Positions 1 through 10,137 of a DNA stretch of 64,000 nt are shown in pieces. This DNA comes from Stenogyne calaminthoides. Taxonomy: Eukaryota; Streptophyta; Magnoliopsida; Lamiales; Lamiaceae. The notes beneath the pieces are model-generated. The model was not told the origin of the DNA. It did no database searches and saw nothing but the letters and a program-made list of their open reading frames with translations. Position numbers and translations under genes: made by a program. Numbering within the stretch: position 1 is the stretch's first letter; each line of letters begins with the position of its first letter. The stretch is from contig JBBCBC010000001.1 of assembly GCA_037126765.1 (NCBI GenBank), positions 31,046,804 through 31,110,803 on the forward strand, written 5' to 3'.

Positions 1-717
1 ACTAACTACAAGATGGATCCTGATCCTGAAGGCAAATCAATAAATCACACTGATTATAGAGGGATCATTGGATCATTGCTATATCTCAGAGCAAGTAAGC
101 CTGGTATTACCTTTGCTGTTGTGATATGTACAAGGTACCAAGTTAATCTTAAGGCTAGTCACATGGAGGCTGCCAAAAAGATTTTAAAGTATCTTAAAGG
201 CACTGTGAATAGAGGATTATGGTATCCAGCTGATGATAACCTTGAATTAACTGGTTATTCAGATGCTGATTATGGTGGATGTAGAATTGACAGGAAGTCT
301 ACTACAGAAACTTGTCAATTTCTTAGAAGTAAACTGATATCATGGTTTTCAAAGAAACAGACCTAAGTAGCAACCAGTACTACTGAAGCTGAATACATGG
401 ATGCAGGAAGCTGTTGTGCACAAATTCTTTGGCTCAGACAACAATTGAGGAATTATAAGATTATAGCCAATGAAGTACCCATATTTTGTGACAATAATAG
501 TGCAATTGCTATTACACAAAATCCGGTATTGCACACCAGATGTAAGCATGTTGATATCAGACATCATTTTATCAGAGATCATGTTGAGAAAAAGGATATA
601 AGGATGGAGAAAATTCATATTGATAAACAGAGAGCTGACATCTTGACTAAACCATTGGCTGAGTAAAGATTTCAAGAACTATCAGTAGAATTAGGGATGT
701 TGGATCCAGGTGAATGA
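1..717 (+). pseudogene. Element A: 3' end of Sirevirus-like pol (RT tail and RNase H)
   Basis: This is the end of a Ty1/copia polyprotein; the rest lies before the window. It starts in the RT-RNase H connection (IGSLLYLRAS, ICTRYQ), continues through the RNase H motif SDADYGG, then TTEAEYM, the FCDNNSAIAI block and the terminal HVDIRHHFIRDHV and ADILTKPLAE motifs, ending LDPGE then TGA at 715-717. RNase H degrades the RNA strand during reverse transcription in the virus-like particle. Two in-frame TAA codons (364-366 and 664-666) fall where the sister copy B reads serine (TCA), so this copy cannot make the full product. The same block occurs in B at 52111-52600 on the other strand with near-identical residues. 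Lineage call (Sirevirus) rests on the long third ORF, the PPT context and LTR size shared with B and C. Confidence 0.93.
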
Positions 718-1309
718 ATTTCACTGAAGGGAGAAGCCCTTCAGGGGCATGTAGTTATTCAGGGGGAATAACATAGGATGAAATTTTCTCAGGATGGAAA
801 CTGAGACTCAGGACAAATTTTGTCAGGATCAGTATTCCGTAAGGTTTATATATTCAAATAATCCTGAAGTTATATTGATACATGCATTAAATTCAGTGGC
901 ATTTATTACACAAAGGATTACTCAGTAATCATTTGAAATAAATGACAAAAGGCCTGAACTTTTAAAGCGGGAATATTTGAAGCGTCTTTGACTGAAGAAA
1001 AGACGAACAGTCACCTCGATTTTTGAGAAATAACCATTTGTCAACCTATAAACTGCTATTTGCCTATTGTCCATAAAATTAGCCAAAAATAGCCATACTC
1101 TCAAGTTTTTCCTCAAAATTCGGTTAAATCTCAACCATTCATTATATTCTTCGAGATTTAATCACAGCCCTTGGTATATGATTTTCAAAAAATATATATA
1201 AACCAACTGTTTACCTTCATTCATCATTTTACACTCAAACGATTCAAAATCCTAAACACCCTTATCATAAAAAACCCTCATTTCTCACTACCCCGAAATT
1301 TCTCTCGAA
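718..1309 (+). other. Element A: non-coding spacer between pol and third ORF
   Basis: About 590 bases with no reading frame that resembles a known family. It opens with a GGGGGAATAA run close to the pol stop. It ends in an A/C/T-rich stretch without ATG that leads into the third ORF. Element B has a spacer of similar length (51500-52110), so the spacer is part of the element design rather than a deletion scar. Confidence 0.7.
1189..1204 (+). promoter_or_regulatory. Element A: candidate internal TATA box before the third ORF
   Basis: The sequence AAATATATATAAACC lies about 110-120 bases before the ATG at 1310. The stretch after it is poor in G and has no ATG, as expected of a 5' leader. TATA-like boxes occur at the equivalent place in elements B and C. 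This is an inference from position and composition only. Confidence 0.4.
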
Positions 1310-4300
1310 ATGGAGTTCCCTAATTACTCGATGATCAAAGTTCTTGCGGAAACAGATAAGCTATATTTTGAACATGTAGTAGCCATGATCGACAATAAAG
1401 CTACTATGGTGGAAGAAGAGGCGTTAAACATGCTGCGATTGGCTCGATTGTCACGGCTGGTGAGCAATATGCCGGATTCCGAACTATCCCAGGAGGTTTT
1501 ACAATTTGTTGTTAACCTTCGTGAAGGAGGACATGGTGGTTTGGTTACGCAACTAAGTTTCGAAACTTATGCAAAATCAAAAGCGGAGGTGGTTTGCACC
1601 AAGCAGGTGATACTCTCTTTAGAAGATATTAATTCTGAGTTTGAATTAAACAATAAAGGCGAAGATCCAGCATTATATATGTCGGGAAGAGAGCAAGAAA
1701 TTTTGGACCGTTTTACAGAAACGAAGGTGGAGTTGAAAGGAGCTCTGCATAAACGGTGTTTGAAGCCGAAATACAGAGTCTTAATTGACATTGTGGCCAA
1801 GTGTTTGATGAGCACCTCTGGAAGTTTGGAACAAGTGTGCCAGAACAAATTAAGGCTCATGGCGGCAATAGAAGACTCTCCTTCTGTTGATTTCAACTAG
1901 CTTAAATTTCTGGTAGATTGCATTCTTCACCAAAATCAGAAGTTGAAGTATGAAAAAGGTGCATTCACCAAGAATGGGAAGGTATTGTTTGGGACAAAGA
2001 TTAGTTTTCTAATCGAAACCTTGCCCAGGATAACATGTTTTTGTTATCTGGAGTAGAATTTTCCCGGAATAGGATCATGTTCCGGAGGCCACAGTCTCAG
2101 AAACACAAGGCTATTCTGTTAGGAAGTCAGGGCTCTATGGTTCAGGAGGAACCTGAGGATCAGGACGATTCGAGTTCTGATCAAGATGATGTGGTTATTG
2201 CTGAGGTTGTCCAGAAAACAATCAGGACAACATCAGTAAAACTTTCTGAGGCGTCAGGAGAAGAATAGAGGAGGAAGAAATCCCTTAATTTACTGAAGGT
2301 AAAGAGGGAGATTGGGAGAAGAAGAAGGCTCAGGAGGAGCAGAAGAAGAAGAAGAAAAAGAAAAAGAAGCTCAGAACCATTCGGGAACAAGAGTCGGGAG
2401 TAAAATCCCCTCTTGATACACTTGCCAAAGCTGTCTCTCAGGCAACTGCGGCAGAAACCACTCAGGACTTAAATCCTTTAGGAGGTGCAGGAGAGGAGGA
2501 CGTCTTTACTGAGGTACTTAGTACCAGTATTGGTGATGATAGGATTACCCGAGAAATCTTCACAGGTTCTCAAAAACCTGTTGAAGACAGCCAAATGACC
2601 CTCCCACCCACACAACCCTCAGAGCCATATATTTCCATTCCTTCAGAGGCTCACTCTAGCTCTGAAGAGGAGGCACCTGGTCCTGAACTCAGGAAAGGTG
2701 AGACTGAAGAAAAGGAGTGGAGGCAGAAGGCGGAGAGATTTGTACTGGACAAGTATCCAGGGTTGGGGAACTATCCTGACCTACAGGATATGTTCTTTAG
2801 ACTGAAGACCACCATGTTGATTGTCAATCAATCTTTTGCTATGATGCTCAGGATTGGCAACTTCAGGGGCGAGGAGTTTTGGGCTGAGGAGGTGGCAGAG
2901 CTTGATGCCTTCTCAGGATTGGGGAAGAGGAGGCTAAGGATAAAGCCAGCAGAGTTTGACCAACTCGTGCTGAGGAAGCTTGCTGAAAGAGAGCCAGCCA
3001 CTCAGGCTGAAGGTGAAAGAGGAGGTTAGGACGAAGAAGATCAGGATCCCAATCAGGGCAATTCTGCAGGAACCTTTCCTGAGGGGGACCGGCTGAAGGA
3101 AGTTGGTTCAAGTGTTGAGGCTACACTTCAGGGGGAACAAGCTAAAGATGCTCTACCCTTACAAATGATCACATTTGGCCAGACTGCCCATTACCCGGTA
3201 GAACCTGAGGTGGAGATCATAGAAATGGCTGATACAGGGGTACAGACAGATGCTGAGATTCCTATTCCTCCACCACCTGCTGTTGATCTCACACATATCT
3301 TGGAGAAGCTGACCAAGCTTGAGCCCATTGTTGATCAGATTTCTAAGCTCGAGCCTCTGGTTGATCAAGTGACCAAGATTACTGAAGTTCAATCTTCTCA
3401 GGGAGCCATGGTTGATTTAATGAGCACATCAATAGCTAAGGTAGATCAGGTAACTTTATTGTCTACATCTATTGATAATAAGTTTACTGAGATGCATGCT
3501 AGATTGGGGGATATATCTAGAGATGTATTAGCAGAGATGGAGAAGAAGTTTTTGTTGAGGATAAGTATGTTGGAAGATTTGATGAAGACCAGGACCGAAG
3601 AGTTGATTAAGGTAGCTGTTGAGGAAATGAGTTCATCACTCATGAACAAGATACATGCTACTTATGGTGGTCTTGCTGAGGATACATCAACTGGTCTGAA
3701 TGTGCTGCAGAGACTTCAGGATGAAAATTTTCATATTGCTGCTGAACTTCGATCAGTTGGGCTTGTGCAGTTGCACATGGATAGAACCCTTTCGCAAATT
3801 TTGGTCAACTATGATGCCAAAAAGGGGGAAATTACTGACTCAGGAAGAAGTTATTGTATCCAAAGGAATGAGGAAAGAGCTTGAAGTGTCAGTACATCCT
3901 GAGGCTGCTGCTGAGGTTATTAAGAAACGTGCAAAAAGGCAGAGGGCTCATGAGTCAAGCAAGATGGGAGAGGCTCATGGTGTCCTGATTCCTATTCCTG
4001 AAGAATCCCAAGTGATTCCTGCTGTTGAGAAGCCAATCAGGAGGAGATTGTCCGGGGAGTTCTCTGAAGTTGAGGCACATAAAAATGAAGAATCTGAAAC
4101 CGATGAACTCTTCGAAGAGGGATTTGGTGAATATGATGTGGCCTCAAAGAGAATGAACTGGGATTGGCACAACTCAGTGAAAATGATTGAGGCTGGGAAG
4201 AGGAGGAAAGCTGTTGTTTCTGTTTCTGGTGTTGAGATGACAAGGAAAGAGAGAGAAGAAGCAAAAAAGAACAGGGGAGGCTTTCAGAGAATGATATATA

Positions 4301-4691
4301 GGAGGAGAGGCACAAAGCAAAGGAAGAGTTAATGTTTAACTATGACATTCTACAAGTCTGGCCGTGTTCCATTGATGATCGAGAGGATGCTTTTATTACC
4401 TACATTCTGAAGAACTTCACTCTTGAATGTCAGAAGTGGTTTAATGTGTTTGATACACTGGACTATCAGTTGAAGGCCCCAGGACAGATGACGTACCCTC
4501 CACCCAAGTTCAGAAATGGGATGATCAACTATGATTTCATCCATGCAGACTTTGTAGATCAAGCCAACTATCTGGAGCTGACAAGAAATGATGCAAGGAC
4601 AATTCAAAAAAGGGAAGAGCTGAAGAAAAGATACTATGGAATGTTCAATCTCGATACACCAGCTGATGAGATTGAATCTGAGGAAGAATAA
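1310..4691 (+). pseudogene. Element A: third ORF (env-like position), function unknown
   Basis: This long reading frame lies between pol and the 3' LTR, where Sireviruses can carry an env-like ORF. Modules in order: an N-terminal globular part with LKPKYRVLIDIVAK (about residue 150); an acidic Ser/Glu-rich linker; a module with YPDLQDMFFRLKTT (2760-2810); a long Leu/Lys/Glu-rich region with coiled-coil character (3280-3830); a basic patch RGGF-(n)-RRRGT (4275-4315); and a C-terminal module ending KKRYYGMFNL (4622-4652) with an acidic tail. Elements B and C share these modules. I see no signal peptide or membrane span, so an envelope role is not supported. It is broken: TAG at 1898-1900 (W in B), TAG at 2266-2268 and 3027-3029, and frame changes near 2030, 2580, 3820 and 4330. 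Confidence 0.75.
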
Positions 4692-4934
4692 TGATGTATT
4701 TTATCTTTTGATATTCAGTAGAGTAGGATCAACCTTGTATCATGTACTTAACTTTTCTTATTAATGAAAACTCTACTGATGGTTTTTGTTCTGAAAAGAT
4801 AATATCTCATTATCTTACTGATTTATGATTGATGGTTGCCTATTATATCTTTATCTGTTATAGGAATTGAAACCTAAATAGATGATAGGTTTATTATGTT
4901 CGCATATCTGTAACAATATGGTTTTCGCATCATC

Positions 4935-4948
4935 AAAAAGGGGAAAAT
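4935..4948 (+). other. Element A: polypurine tract
   Basis: The purine run AAAAAGGGGAAAAT directly precedes the LTR start TGTTGGG. The preceding CATCATC context is the same in elements B and C. It would prime plus-strand DNA synthesis. Confidence 0.85.
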
Positions 4949-5656
4949 TGTTGGGAGATGAATTTAATAAAGATTTTGATTAGATCCCAAAACACCCTGA
5001 GTATGACATGTATCAGGACATCTTGATATTATAGAATCAAGATCAGGTTTCAATAGAATTTAGGACTCAGGATTATCTGCATCATGTATAGTCAGTAGAT
5101 ATAGACCAGGGAATTGTTAGTGTACTGAAGACTCAGAAGAATCCTGAAGACCCTGAAGACTCTGAAGACAGAAGTCCCTGAAGACTCAGAAAACACTGAG
5201 TAGCTCAAGAATATCCTGAAGACCTGAAGATCCTGAAGACTGTTTATGTACTGAACAAAAAGGACCCTGAACCACTATCTTAATGAAATAGTGTTATGTT
5301 CATTCCTAGTACAAACAAACAGAATGTTAGACATTTGTGGACATTAAGGAACATATCAGATCAGAAAAGAGAGCCGTTTTGTTTGTCCTTGCTCAAAGGA
5401 AGACTTCGGCCAATGAGGAGGCAACAACAACGTACTTTACTGACACTAAAAGCGACATCTCACTGAAGAATGTCAGGTCTGATATCTTCCAGTTCACAGA
5501 AGTTGGTGATTGGCTACATGGCTGCATATTTCCTAAAACATGCAAGGGTGTGTTCAAACCTTAAAAATAGTCGTTCATCAATTACCAGAAGAGGAAACTC
5601 TTGATGCTATCTCTTCCAACAGATAGTTTTTTAAAGAGTGACCATTGGAGAAGTTG

Positions 5657-5666
5657 CCTATAAATA
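5657..5666 (+). promoter_or_regulatory. Element A LTR: TATA box
   Basis: CCTATAAATA, about 710 bases into the LTR. It is conserved in both B LTRs (45106-45115 and 59145-59154, minus strand), with the same flanking bases. Confidence 0.75.
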
Positions 5667-5971
5667 CCAGTGACCTTCACCATTGAAAGGTTACGGGAAA
5701 TCAAAGTAACTCCAGAGCTCATTCGTATTCTTGCAAATTGAAGCACTCGAAAAACCTAAGATTTCCCAAGTGTTTCACATTGAAGAGAGCTCATTCACTA
5801 ATCATAGATTTGATATATATCCAAAGCTTAGTAGAGATATCCTAGCCTTTGAATTTGTTCTTATTGTCAAAGGATATCTCACCCTAGTTGGAAACCAACC
5901 CAAACCAAACCCTTTTGTTAGGTAGTTTGTGTATTGTGTGTGATTGTTGGTGAGAAAGAGTTGTAAAGAGT

Positions 5972-6136
5972 GAGTAAGTTGCAGTTGAGTTCAGCCAGAA
6001 AGCTCTAGAGAAGAAGTGAGTAAGCTGTTTTAGACAGTCAGAAAGCTTGTGTGTGTTGAGTTAGTAAGCTGCAGTAGTCAGCCAGAAAACTCAAGGTAGA
6101 AAAGTTAGTAAGCTGCTGTGTTCAGCCTGAAAGCTT
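5972..6136 (+). repeat. Element A LTR: four tandem ~44-base hairpin units
   Basis: Four units start near 5972, 6016, 6060 and 6104, each built as AGTAAGCTGCAGT, a few bases, CAGCCAGAAAGCT. In each the first GCTG (or variant) can pair with a later CAGC, and the outer AAGCT can pair with AGCTT in some units. They lie about 310 bases after the TATA box, so they should be in the RNA. The same array is in B and K LTRs with paired changes. Confidence 0.75.
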
Positions 6137-6329
6137 TAGGTGATAGTGAGTTAAGGAATTTCTCTGAAGATCAGAGAGAGTTGACGTAGGAGCTTTGCCT
6201 CTGAACCACTATAAGTTGCTGTGTTGTTTGCTTTCTGTTTTGCATTTTATCTGCTGCATATTTTTCACTGAAAGCATACTGATTTTCTTGATATTCAGTT
6301 GGAAACAATCCACAGAACTTAATGATTGT

Positions 6330-7243
6330 CATCTAGTTCTTTCTATTACTCGCAACATATATTTGTTGCATTGTGGATATGATGTTCTTAATATACAAAA
6401 TAAAAGACTCAAACTTAGTAATCAGGAAAACCCAACTTACTTATATCATTGTGGACTTGGTCATGCAAACGAGAAAAGGATTGCAAGGTTAAGAATGTTA
6501 AACTACTTAACCCCATTCGACTTTGAGTCTTATGGGGATTGAGAATCTTGTTTCATGGGCAAGATGATCAACAAACCCTTTTCTAGGAAAGGGGTGTGTG
6601 CCAAAGAAGTTCTAGAGTTGATCCACAGTGATGTATGTGGATCATTGCCCACTCAGCTATGGGTCACTTCGATTACTTCATTGTTTTCACTAATAATTTC
6701 TCGAGATACGAATACGTGTATCTTATGAGACACAAGTCCGAATCTTTTGAGAAATTCAAGGAGTATAAAGCTGAAGTAGAGAAACAACTTGGTAAGAGTA
6801 TTAAGACTCTTCGATCGGATCGAGGAGGAGAATACCTTAGCCATGAATTCATTGATTATCTGAAGTTGGATGGAATCCAATCACAATGGACTCCTCCCGG
6901 AACACCCCAGATGAATGGAGTTTCCGAAAGGAGAAACCGAACCCTGTTAGACATGGTAAGGTCTATGATGAGCTTTTTCTCTCTTCCGACATCCTTATGG
7001 GGATACGCATTACAAACCTCAATCTACATTCTGAATAGGATTCCATCTAAGTCGGTTGAGCATACACCATATGCTCAATGGTGTGGCAAGAAGCCAACTT
7101 TTACACATATCAAAACGTGGGGTTGCCCCGTGATTGTGAAAAAGATGCTTACTGATAAGTTGGAATCCAAAGGTGAAAAGGGTTACTTTGTGGGATATCC
7201 TAAGGAAATGAAAGGATATTACTTCTATCCACTTGAGAAATAA
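6330..7243 (+). pseudogene. Element D: GAG-pre-integrase and integrase
   Basis: The start holds the zinc-binding GAG-pre-integrase pattern (YHCGLGHANEKR, then CFMGKM after an in-frame TGA at 6539-6541). The integrase core follows from about 6640: LRSDRGGEYLS carries a catalytic Asp, and GVSERRNRTLLDMVRSMM carries the catalytic Glu, with SLWGYALQT and KTWGCPVIVK typical of plant copia integrases. Integrase inserts the cDNA into host DNA. A frame change near 6650 separates the two parts. The frame ends at a TAA at 7241-7243 before the RT part. I cannot assign the copia lineage with confidence; the motifs differ from elements A, B and C. Confidence 0.88.
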
Positions 7244-7246
7244 TCA

Positions 7247-9039
7247 GTGATTGTTTCTAGGCAGACCAAGTTCCTCGAAGAAAACTATGTCTTTAAGGAA
7301 CAAGGTCGTAAGCTGATAGAACTTGAAGAAATTCAAGAACCACAAATTAACAAAGAGACTGATATCTTGTCAAAGCAACATGACAAGGAATCAGTGGGAG
7401 CATTCAACAACTTTCACGGTGGGAGTCTTTCACTAGGTGATCGTCTTTCAACCAATGGGAGCGTAATTGGAGTATGCTTGCCAGTGCAAGAACCTCCAAG
7501 TGGGTGAATGAGAACAACAAAGTTCAAACTCTTGCCCAAGAGGCATCTGAAAGCGTAGCCCTTGAGGACTCTCCGGACATTGATGAAATCGATGCACCAC
7601 AAAATTTTCACGATCTGAATGTACAGCCTGCACAACCACAGCTCCATAAGCCAATTAGGTATCGTAATCCGCCCATTAGATATGGTTACTTCTTGGAGGA
7701 ACCCAATAATATGGACTTACCGGATAAGGACGATCCTAATACTTATTCTGAAGCAATATCAGATATTGATTCAGGGAAGTGGCATGAAGCCATGAAATCC
7801 GAGATGGACTCGATGTACACCAAACAAGTCTGGGACTTGGTTGAGTTACCTAAAGGGGTTAGACCCATATGTTGCGATTGGGTCTTCAAGCGTAAGACTG
7901 ATGCAAATGGCAAAGTACAAACCTACAAAGCTAGGTTGGTAACGAAGGGTTATAGTCAATTTGAAAGCACTAACTGTGACGAGACCTTCTCACCAGTTGC
8001 AAAGATCAAGTCCATTTGAATTTTACTTGCGATAGCAGCACACTTTGATTATGAGATTTGGCAGATGGATGTCAAAACAACTTTCCTCAATGGAAACATT
8101 GATAAGGAAGTGTTTATGACTCAACCGGAAGGTTTTATATCTAAGTCAAATTCTAATCTAGTATGCAAGCTAAAGATATCCATTTATGTATTGAAGCAAG
8201 CTTCTAGGAGTTGGAATATCCGATTTGATGAAGCTATCAAGTCCTTTTGACTTCATCATAAATTCAGAAGATCCTTACGTTTATTGTAAACGTATCGGGA
8301 AGAATATTATTTTCATAATCGTATATGTCGATGACATATTGATTTTGGGAAACAATATCCCGTTAATACATTCCGTTAAAGATTTTTTGTTAAAGACCTT
8401 CATGATGAAGGGTCTTGGTGAAGCCTGCTACATCCTAGGGATCAAGATCTACAAGGATAGATCCAAAAGGATGTAGGGGCTGTCATATTCCACCTATGTA
8501 GACAAGGTGTTGAAGCGTTTTACGATGTAGAACTCTAAGAGAGGGTCTCTACCGGCAAATCATGGGATAGAGCTATCAAAGAAGGATTGTCCTTCTGTTG
8601 AAGCTGATATCAAGCACATGAAAGATGTCCCATATGCATATGTAATTGGGTCAATCATGTACGCCATGACTTGCACTAGGCCAAACATGGCCTACGCTAT
8701 CAACATCACTGATAGATACCAACAAAATCTGGGTGAGTCTCACTAGATTGCTGTCAAGACCATTCTAAAGTATCTCAGACGAACTAAATAATGTTTTCTT
8801 ATCTATGGTGGACAGTCAGAGTTAGTAGTGACTGGTTAAGCTGACACAAGTTTCTAATCCGACTGTGATGATTACAAATCACAGTCAGGTTACGTTTCAC
8901 TCTCAATAATGAGGTGGTCAGTTGGAATAGTTCCAAGCAAAACGACCGAAAATTCAACAATCGAAGTTGAGTACATTGCTGTATCAGAAGCGTCAAGGAG
9001 GCTGTCTGGATTTTATAGTTCTTAAGAGAACTATGGGTA
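7247..9039 (+). pseudogene. Element D: reverse transcriptase and start of RNase H
   Basis: RT opens at about 7770 (KWHEAMKSEMDSMY, VWDLVELPKG) and runs through ARLVTKGYSQ, FSPVAKIKSI, WQMDVKTTFLNGN and the catalytic YVDD at 8323-8334. The connection follows (SIMYAMTCTRPNMAYAI near 8655-8705), then the RNase H start (8830-9000). RT copies the element RNA to DNA. It is inactive: TGA at 8017-8019, TGA at 8248-8250, a frame change near 8230, TAG at 8474-8476 and several later stops. The coding sequence is cut at 9039 by the hAT-like insertion and resumes after 9864. Confidence 0.88.
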
Positions 9040-9047
9040 GTTCCGAT

Positions 9048-9856
9048 CATGGATGCAAAAATCGGGCTAGGCGGCCAAGTCGGCCGAGTCGGGTCCAAGA
9101 AAATCGCCCAAGAAAATCGCATTCGGCGCTGGGCGCCGCCTAGGCGGTCTAGGCGGCCAAGTCGGCCGAGTCGGGTCCGGCGCCTAGGCGGTTTTGCAAT
9201 AATTAAAAAAAAATCTAAAACATATTCAAACCTTCAACGCAGACACAAATTGAGAGCAGAGGACAGAAAAGGAAAAAAAATTGAAACCCTAACCCCTAAA
9301 CGCCACCGCTCCAGCCGCCTTGCCCACCGCGCCCACCGCTGCGCACCATCTCCCACACGCAGCCGCGTTTCACACCCTACTCCTACAGGGTGACGAAGCG
9401 CTCGCTCGCCCAGGCCCGATGCGCCGCCGCCCAAAGCTTGGTGGTCCGTCGGCCATCGTACACCAAACTATTGAAATGGAAATTGGAGATGAACGAAGGT
9501 TATAGAGATGCGTTTGGATGCGAGATGGAGAGCTAGATTGATGAAGGGGTTGATGTGACCTTGAAATGGTTGCGTGCACTTTTCTCTTTCTTATCCCCCA
9601 TTTTTCTTATTTTGATTTTTGATTCTTTAATTTGAATATACAGTGTATGATTTGATTTTTGGATTAGGCAAGATTTCTACACCTATTTGTGGAGCTAACA
9701 GCTATTGCGCGTGCTGTAAGCCTAAAACACGTGGCGCTAGTGCGCTACTCAACAAATAATTTTTTTAAAAAAAAAAAAACTATATTCCTAGGCGGTGCCT
9801 AGGCGTTAGGCGGCCACAAAACGCCCGACTTCCGATTTCCGACTTCTGCACCCTTG
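9048..9856. mobile_element. Non-autonomous hAT-like element, 809 bp
   Basis: It is flanked by an 8-bp duplication, GTTCCGAT (9040-9047) and GTTCCGAG (9857-9864), with one mismatch. Its ends are inverted repeats: CATGGATGCAAAAATCGG on the left, and CAAGGGTGCAGAAGTCGG read inward from the right, 14 of 18 matching. An 8-bp duplication and a CA(N)GGGTG-type end fit the hAT superfamily. Subterminal regions are GC-rich and carry repeated CTAGGCGG-type words; a 29-base stretch starting CTAGGCGGCCAAGTCGG occurs twice (9068 and 9149). I see no transposase domain, so it would need one in trans. The GC-rich middle (9300-9500) has open frames, but they look like composition artefacts. Confidence 0.82.
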
Positions 9857-9864
9857 GTTCCGAG

Positions 9865-10094
9865 TGCCAGTTGTCTAATAAAGTTTTATTAAGACAACAC
9901 TGGTGCGATTGCACAAGCAAAGGAACCGAGATCAACAAACAGTACCAAGCATGTACCCAGGCTTATCATTTGATCCGAAAGATCATAACGATAGGAGAAA
10001 TAAGATTAAAATGTATTCCCACATATTTAATATGGCAGATCATCTTACCAAAACACTGAGTGTTCATGTACACACTAGACGTTGGATGGTCTAG
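9865..10094 (+). pseudogene. Element D: RNase H tail
   Basis: After the hAT-like insertion the copia RNase H resumes. In the frame starting at 9894 one reads DNTGAIAQAKEPRS, the block that holds an active-site Asp, then HVPRLII before a TGA. The end of the domain is seen in the other frame as ADHLTKTLSV near 10037. Frame changes and stops make it non-functional. Confidence 0.8.
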
Positions 10095-10127
10095 GGGTTA
10101 GACATGTAGGTGATTGACTCTAGTCCA

Positions 10128-10137
10128 AGTGGAAGAT
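10128..10137 (+). other. Element D: polypurine tract
   Basis: AGTGGAAGAT directly before TGTTAGTG matches the usual plant copia arrangement of a short AGTGGGAGAT-type tract next to the LTR. Confidence 0.7.

Larger units (their letters stand above)
4949..6320 (+). repeat. Element A: 3' LTR, truncated at its right end
   Basis: It begins TGTTGGGAGATGAATTT and follows the reverse complement of the B LTRs for about 1.37 kb: U3 with CTGAAGAC repeats, TATA box CCTATAAATA at 5657-5666, then the repeated hairpin units and the ATTCAGTTGGAA block. Similarity to B stops close to 6320, while the full B LTR is about 1.8 kb. From there the sequence is coding DNA of element D, so the last quarter of the LTR is missing. 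No target duplication can be recovered. Confidence 0.88.

Noticed and set aside
1310..1900. Single-copy host gene starting at the ATG at 1310
   Set aside because: The same protein modules occur in B and C at the same place relative to pol and PPT, so it belongs to the retroelement.
2181..2390. Leu-rich minus-strand frame that looks like a membrane protein
   Set aside because: It is the complement of a Lys/Glu/Arg-rich (AAG/GAA) part of the third ORF of element A.
5100..5260. Regularly repeated words that could suggest a CRISPR-like array
   Set aside because: Units are short, imperfect and without spacers of even length; they lie in a plant LTR U3.
9234..9579. Overlapping open frames in the GC-rich middle of the hAT-like element (Arg/Pro/His-rich)
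   Set aside because: They occur on both strands at the same place, have no domain, and follow from high GC with few stop codons.
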